From Hordeum vulgare subsp. vulgare (taxonomy: Eukaryota; Streptophyta; Magnoliopsida; Poales; Poaceae): 64,000 bases of DNA. The translations under genes and the position numbers were made by a program. Positions within the stretch are counted from its first letter, which is position 1. Every line of letters begins with the position of its first letter. Below are positions 58,822-64,000 of this stretch, piece by piece. The stretch spans positions 348,375,670-348,439,669 of the forward strand of contig NC_058520.1 in assembly GCF_904849725.1 (NCBI RefSeq). Direction: 5' to 3'. The notes beneath the pieces are model-generated. The model did not search any database. It was not told the origin of the DNA and saw nothing but the letters and a program-made list of their open reading frames with translations.

Positions 58822-61503
58822 AGCATCCCCAAGGTTAACTCCTGCTCATCCTCGAGTAGGGAAGTGATAAAGAATGAATTTTTGATGTGGAATGCTACCT
58901 AGCATAGTTGTCCTTTGCAACTTCTTTCATGTGACATGAATGTTCAGATCCGTAAGATTCGAAACAATAGTTTGCTATTGACATGAAAACAATAATACTT
59001 CAAGCAAACTAGCAAGGTAATCATGAACTTTCAAAATAACAAGCCCAAGGAAAGTTATCCCTATAAAATCATATAGTCTGGCTATGCTCCATCATCCTCA
59101 CACAACTAATGTAAATCATGCACAACCCGGTATTGGCCAAGTAATTGTTTTCGCACTCTTACTTTCTCAAACTTTTTATAACTATCACGGAATACATGAG
59201 CGTGAGCCATGGATATAGCACTATAAGTGGAATAGAGTGTGGTGGTAGTTGTGAATGAGTAGGGAGATGGTCACATTGATTCGGCGTATCAAAAGGCTAT
59301 GGAGATGCCCATTAATAGATATCAATGTGAATGAGTAGGGATTGCCATACAAGAGATGCACTAGAGCTATAAGTATGTGAAAGCTCAAAAGGAAAACAAG
59401 TGGGTGTGCATCCAACTTGCTTGCTCACGAAGACCTAGGGCAATTTTGAGGAAGCCCATCATTGGAATATACAAGCCAAGTTATATAATGATGATTCCCA
59501 CTAGCATATGGTAGTGACAAAGCAAGAAGCTCTCAATCATGAAGAACATGGTGCTATTATGAAGCACGACTGTGGAAAAAGATAGTAGCATTGTCCCTTC
59601 TCTCTTTTTCTCTCTTTTCCTTTTTTTCATTTGGGCTCTTAGGCCTCTTTTTTTTGTTTTTCTATTTTTGGGCTCTTTGGGCTCTTTTTTTATTTCCTCA
59701 CATGGGACAGTGCTCTAATAATGATGATATTTACTCACAACTCAAAGCTCAAAATGACGATGACTCTATAGGAAATGCCTCCGGCAGTGTACCGGGATGT
59801 GCAACGATCTAGCTTGGCGTATGACATTGAAACATCTCGCTAGCTATCTTATGATTATCCAATGGCAATATGAGAGTGACAGCACAAGTCATGAGATGGA
59901 ACGGTGGGAGTTGCATGGCAATATATCTCGGAATGGCTATGAAAATTCCAAAGTAGGTAGGTATGATGGCTGTTTTGACGAAGGCATATGGTGGGTTTGT
60001 GCACCGGCGAGAATTGCGCGGCACTTAAGAGGCTAGCAATGGCGGAGGGTGAAAGTGCATATATACCATGGACTCACATTAGTCATGAAGAACTCACATA
60101 CTTGTTGCGAAAGTTTTTTATTAGTAATCGAAACAAAGTGCTAAACGCATACTCCTAGGGGAAGGGTTGGTAGGTGTTTAACCATCACGCGATCCTGACC
60201 TCAACACAAAGGATGACAATCAATAGATCAATTATGCTCCGACTTCCTAACATAGCGGTTCACCATACGTGCATGCTACGGCAATCACTAACTTCGACAC
60301 AAGTATTTCTAGATTCACAACACCCTACTAACATAGCTCTAAATATTACCAAATCCACGTCTCAAGACAAATTGAGAGGAATCAAGACTTTTGTTTCTAC
60401 TCAATGCACATGAAGATGGAGATTATTTTGCATACTCTTTGGGTACCTATCACCTTTGGGACTACTTTCATAGCATAAGCCAACTACCAAGTCACTCACT
60501 GCCGTGCTCTAAAAGATATAAGTGAAGCACATGGAGCAAAAGTATCCAGCTCAAAGGATATAAGTGAAGCACTATGAGTATTCTAGAAAAATCTCGATGA
60601 GTGCATGTATCTCTCTCTAAAAAAGTTGTGCAGCAAGGATGATTGTGACACAACAAAAAGAAAAGACTCCTAAGATACAAGACGCTCCGGGCAAAACACA
60701 TATCATGTGGTGAATAAAAATATAGCTCGAAGTAATGTTACCGATGGATTGAAGACGAAAGAGGGGATGCCTTCCCGGGGCATACCCAAGCTTAGGCTTT
60801 TTGGTGTCCTTGAATTTGGCTTGGGATGCCTTGGGCATCCCCAAGATGGATCTCTTTCCACTCCTTATCTCTTTGTCCATGAGAACATCACCCAAAACTT
60901 GAAAACTTCACAACACAAAACTTAAACAGAAACTCGTGATAACATTAGCACAAGAAAAAAACTACCACTTCTTTTGGTACTGTAGAAAACTTGAATTCTA
61001 TCTATATTGGTGTTGGGCTACTATATTCTCACTTTTCCATGGCTAGTACCCCCCGATACTAACCATAGTTTCATCAAAACAAGCAACCAACTCAACAAAA
61101 TCAGAGTCTGTCAAAAACAGACTAGTCTGTAGCAATCTGTATACTTCATATACTTCTGGTGCCCCCAAAATTCTGAAAAATTACGAATGCCTTGGAAAAA
61201 GGCATATCAACCAGCAGCAAAAAGAATAAACTCAAAAGCTCTTTCTGAATAAAAATTAAAAATCATCTCGTGAGCGAAAAGTTTCTGTCTTTTTCCAGCA
61301 GGATCAAACAACCATTACCAAGACTAGTCATAAAGGTTTTGCTTGGCTCAAATATAAAAAGAAACACAAAAAACACAATCAAAACAGAATTGTGATGGTG
61401 TGGACGCAATAAAACAGAAAGAAAAAGATAAATTCATTGGGTTGCCTCCCAACAAGCTCTATTGTTTAACGCCCTTAGCTAGGCATTGATAATTCAATGA
61501 TGC
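58822..61503 (-). other. Element D 3' non-coding region
   Basis: Collinear with the same region in B and C from the polypurine tract up to about GTTTAACGCCCTTAGCTAGG (61465), where the elements diverge. No coding domain is visible. Confidence 0.8.
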
Positions 61504-62252
61504 TCACACAAAAGACAAGAATTGAAGCACAACGAGAGCATCATAAAGCATGTGAAAATCACATCTAAGTCTAACATACTTCCTGTGCATAGGCATTTTA
61601 TAGGAAAACAGATTGTCAAGACAACCAATAGTTACCATATGCAAGGAATAAGAAGGAGATAATAGCAATCTCAACATAACGAGAGGTGATTTAGTGACAT
61701 GAAAGATTCTACCACCATATTTTCCTCTCTCATAATAATTACATGTGGGATCATATTCAAATTCAACAATGTAACTAAAAAATAGGATATTCTTTTCATG
61801 ATCCACATGCATGCAAAGTTGACGCTCTTCAAAAATAGTGGGATTATCCTCAACTAAAGTCATGACTTCTCCAAACCCACTTTCAATAATATTGCAAATA
61901 TCATATTCATCATGAGGCTTAAACAAATTTTCAAGATCATAAGAAAAATCATCGCCCCACTCATGATCATTGCAAGAAGTAGTGTACATAGCAAAACTAG
62001 CATCCCCAAGCTTAGGGTTTTGCATATTTTTAGCATGATTGTCACTAATAGAATTTATAGTGAAACCATTGCAATCATGCTTTCATCCAAGGATCCCTCG
62101 TGAATCACTTCATAAATTTCTTCCTCACAATTTTCAGATTCACGCATCTGAAGCAAAACTCCATAAAGATAGTCAAGTACACTCAACTCACTAGCAATTG
62201 GATCAACATCATTGGATCTCTTAAAGAGATTAGCAAGTGGACGAGGATCCAT
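61504..62252 (-). pseudogene. Element D ORF of unknown function
   Basis: Minus-strand ATG at 62252 starts MDPRPLANLFKRSNDVDPIA and continues to DESMIAMVSL with a TAA at about 62055. A single-base shift there restores NSISDNHAKNMQNPKLGDAS and about 170 further codons. The N-terminal half is acidic (many Asp/Glu, such as EEEIYEV). The C-terminal part has Cys/His (CMHVDHEKN, CNYYERGKYGG) and hydrophobic stretches (PLVMLRLLLSPSYSLHMV, ALVVLQFLSFV). It has no resemblance to gag, protease, RT, integrase or envelope that I can see. It replaces the gag-PR cassette of B. I recall similar ORFs in Triticeae repeats but no assigned role. Confidence 0.7.
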
Positions 62253-62511
62253 ATCACTAGACTTTCAACAAGCGAAGATGCAAGCATATTGTAGGCACAT
62301 GGCACACAAGCGAACATAAAGCAAGCAAGAAAAAAGGGTGAACGATAAAGGCAAACGAAAAAAGGCAAACAAAAAAGGCAAATTGTGAAGTGGGGGAGAG
62401 GAAAACGAGAGGCAACTGGCAAACAAAGTTAATGCAAGATATGAGTTTGGGACACCTACTTGGATGAGTTCTTGACTTGATCCTCCCCGGAAACGGCGCC
62501 AGAAATTCTTC
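62253..62511 (-). other. Element D leader and primer-binding site
   Basis: Primer site at 62483-62501 (minus TGGCGCCGTTTCCGGGGAG), 10 bp from the LTR. A pyrimidine-rich TTTGCC-like stretch (62340-62420) precedes the ORF, as in B and C. Confidence 0.85.
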
Positions 62512-64000
62512 TACTACGGCGACAAAAGTCCTTCCCCGGCAACGCCAGGAATTCTTCTTGCTACTTCTCTTGTTTGCGTCGGTTTTTCCCTTGAAGAGGA
62601 AAGGGTGATGCAGCACAGGAGCACTAAGTATTTCCCTCAGTTGGAGAACCAAGGTATCGATCCAGTAGGAGGGTCTTGTCAAGTCCAGAGTACCTGCGCA
62701 AACACAAACGATCTTGCACCGAACGCTTCAAAGGGGTTGTCAATCCCTTCAGGATTGTTTGCAAAGTGAGATCTGATGGCGGAAAGTGCAACGAGGTAAA
62801 AAGTGTAAAGCTGAAAATATGGTGTGGACTAGACCCGGGGGCCATAGTGTTCACTAGAGGTTTCTCTCAAAATAGCAAATATCACGGTGGGTGATTAAAT
62901 TACTGTCGACCAATTGATAGAACCGCGCAAAGTCATGACGATATATAAGGCAATGATCATACATATCGGCCTCACGTCCGAGACAAGTAGACCGATACTT
63001 TCTGCATCTACTACTATTACTCCACACATCGACCGTTATCCAGCATGCATCTAGTGTATTGAGTTTATGACGAACATAGTAACGCCTTAAGCAAGATGAC
63101 ATGATGTAGAGGGATAATCTCAAGCCAATGATGAAAACCCCATCTTTTTACCCTTGATGGCAACAACATGATGTGTGCCTCGCTACCCCTTGTGTCACTG
63201 GGTGAGGTCACCGCACGGTATGAACCCAAAACCAAGCACTTCTCCCATTGCAAGAATCATAGAGCTAGTTGGCCAAACAAAACCCACAACTCGAAGAAAA
63301 TTAGAAGGATATGAAATCATACATAAGAGAGATCACAAGAAACTCAAATAAGATTCATAGATAATCTGATCATAAATCCACAATTCATCGGATCTCGACA
63401 AACAGACTGCAAAAGAAGCTTACATCGGATAGATCTCCATGAAGATCATGGAGAACTTTGTATTGAAGATCCAAGAGAGAGAATAAGCCATCTAGTTACT
63501 AGCTATCGACCCGTAGGTCTATGGTGAACTACTCACGCATCATCGGAGAGGTCATGGTGTTGATGAAGAAGCCCTCCGTATCTAAATCCCCCATCCGGCA
63601 GGGCACCAGAACGTGCCCCAGATGGGATCTTGCGGAGACATAAGTTTGCGGCGGCGGAAAAGTACTTTCGATGTTCTCTTGATTTTTGTGGCATTTTTGG
63701 GGATATATAGGCGCAAAACCTAGGGAAAAGGAGGTCCAGGGGGCCCACAAGCCTGGGGGCCGCGAACTCCCCCCTGGCCGCGGGGAGGGGGTTTGTGGGG
63801 CCCCTGAGGACCCCCTGCCTTGGCTCTCAAGTCTCCTGATCTTCTTCCGTTACGGAAAAAAATCTCTTCGGGGATTTTATTCTTTTTCGACTCCGATTCA
63901 AATTCTCCTATGAAAGGGGTCAAAAACATGGAAAAAATAGGAACTGGTACTTGGCACTGAGTTAATAAGTTAGTCCCAAAAAATATATAAAAGTCATGCA
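62512..64000 (-). repeat. 5' LTR of element D (truncated by window end)
   Basis: Collinear with 57266-58751 and still high in similarity. The outer end reads TACTACGGC instead of TGCTACGGC, the same terminal change as in C. A TATATAGGCGC promoter motif on the plus strand side lies near 63704 (its complement serves the minus strand). Confidence 0.92.

Larger units (their letters stand above)
57266..64000 (-). mobile_element. Element D: TGATACG-type non-autonomous element with an unknown ORF (right end outside window)
   Basis: Left LTR at 57266-58821, internal region at 58822-62511 and right LTR from 62512 past the window end. Comparison with the left LTR predicts about 70 bp are missing, and the second CTAGT duplication (first at 57261-57265) should follow them. 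LTRs, leader, primer site and 3' non-coding region are those of B and C, but there is no gag or protease. The only coding signal is an unrelated ORF of about 249 codons at 61504-62252. It lies in J's antisense ORF. Confidence 0.88.

Overview
This window looks like intergenic DNA from a large-genome Triticeae grass (wheat, rye, barley or goatgrass). The basis is recognition of the BARE1/WIS/Angela Copia terminal repeat (start TGTTGGAAATATGCCC), Gypsy LTRs of the TGATACGTCTC type, and very long LTRs, all stacked inside one another. I find no host gene, rRNA or tRNA. Every coding stretch I can identify is a decayed LTR-retrotransposon protein. Family names come from memory of the sequence types; no database was searched. 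Letters A to L are labels used only in this annotation.

Left part (1-8817): a tandem BARE1/WIS/Angela-type array. The window opens in the last 195 bp of one internal region, followed by an LTR (196-2020), a full internal region with a heavily broken gag-pol, and a second LTR (6996-8817). The period is exactly 6800 bp, as expected for two elements sharing an LTR. This array sits inside the 5' LTR of Gypsy element A.

Middle (8818-46402): element A, plus strand, an Athila/Tat-like Gypsy whose gag-PR-RT-RNaseH half (9082-11764) is separated from its integrase and 3' half (41388-46402). The interruption is a 29.5-kb composite, element E (11853-41382, target duplication ATAAA). E is a long-LTR, gag-only element with several zinc knuckles. 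It carries element B (15045-23304, GACGT) just behind its primer-binding site. Its 3' LTR carries element C (28767-40653, ACTGT/ACCGT), which in turn carries a 4.7-kb solo LTR, F (30397-35125, CTTAA). B and C are minus-strand, non-autonomous elements with related LTRs and 3' regions but different N-terminal coding modules.

Right part (46403-64000): A lies in an old minus-strand Angela-like LTR (L, 46403-47151), itself next to a Copia integrase fragment (H, minus) that is split by a 4.2-kb solo LTR, G (47488-51661, CACAT). Then come a degraded TGATACG-type remnant (I, 51843-54243), an AT-rich long-LTR-like remnant, a Copia end with a 221-bp LTR (K), a Gypsy end (J) with an 885-bp LTR and an opposite-strand ORF, and finally element D (57266 to beyond the window end). 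D has the B/C type of LTR but encodes an unrelated ORF of unknown function.

For function, nothing here can mobilise itself. A has stops, deletions and a lost reverse-transcriptase catalytic aspartate, while B, C, D and E never show RT or integrase and would have needed enzymes from elsewhere. The most interesting biology is the interchange of coding cassettes between B, C and D on one LTR/leader/3'-region chassis, the duplicated LTR-end/primer-site module in that group, and extra ORFs of unknown role in A (sense) and J (antisense).
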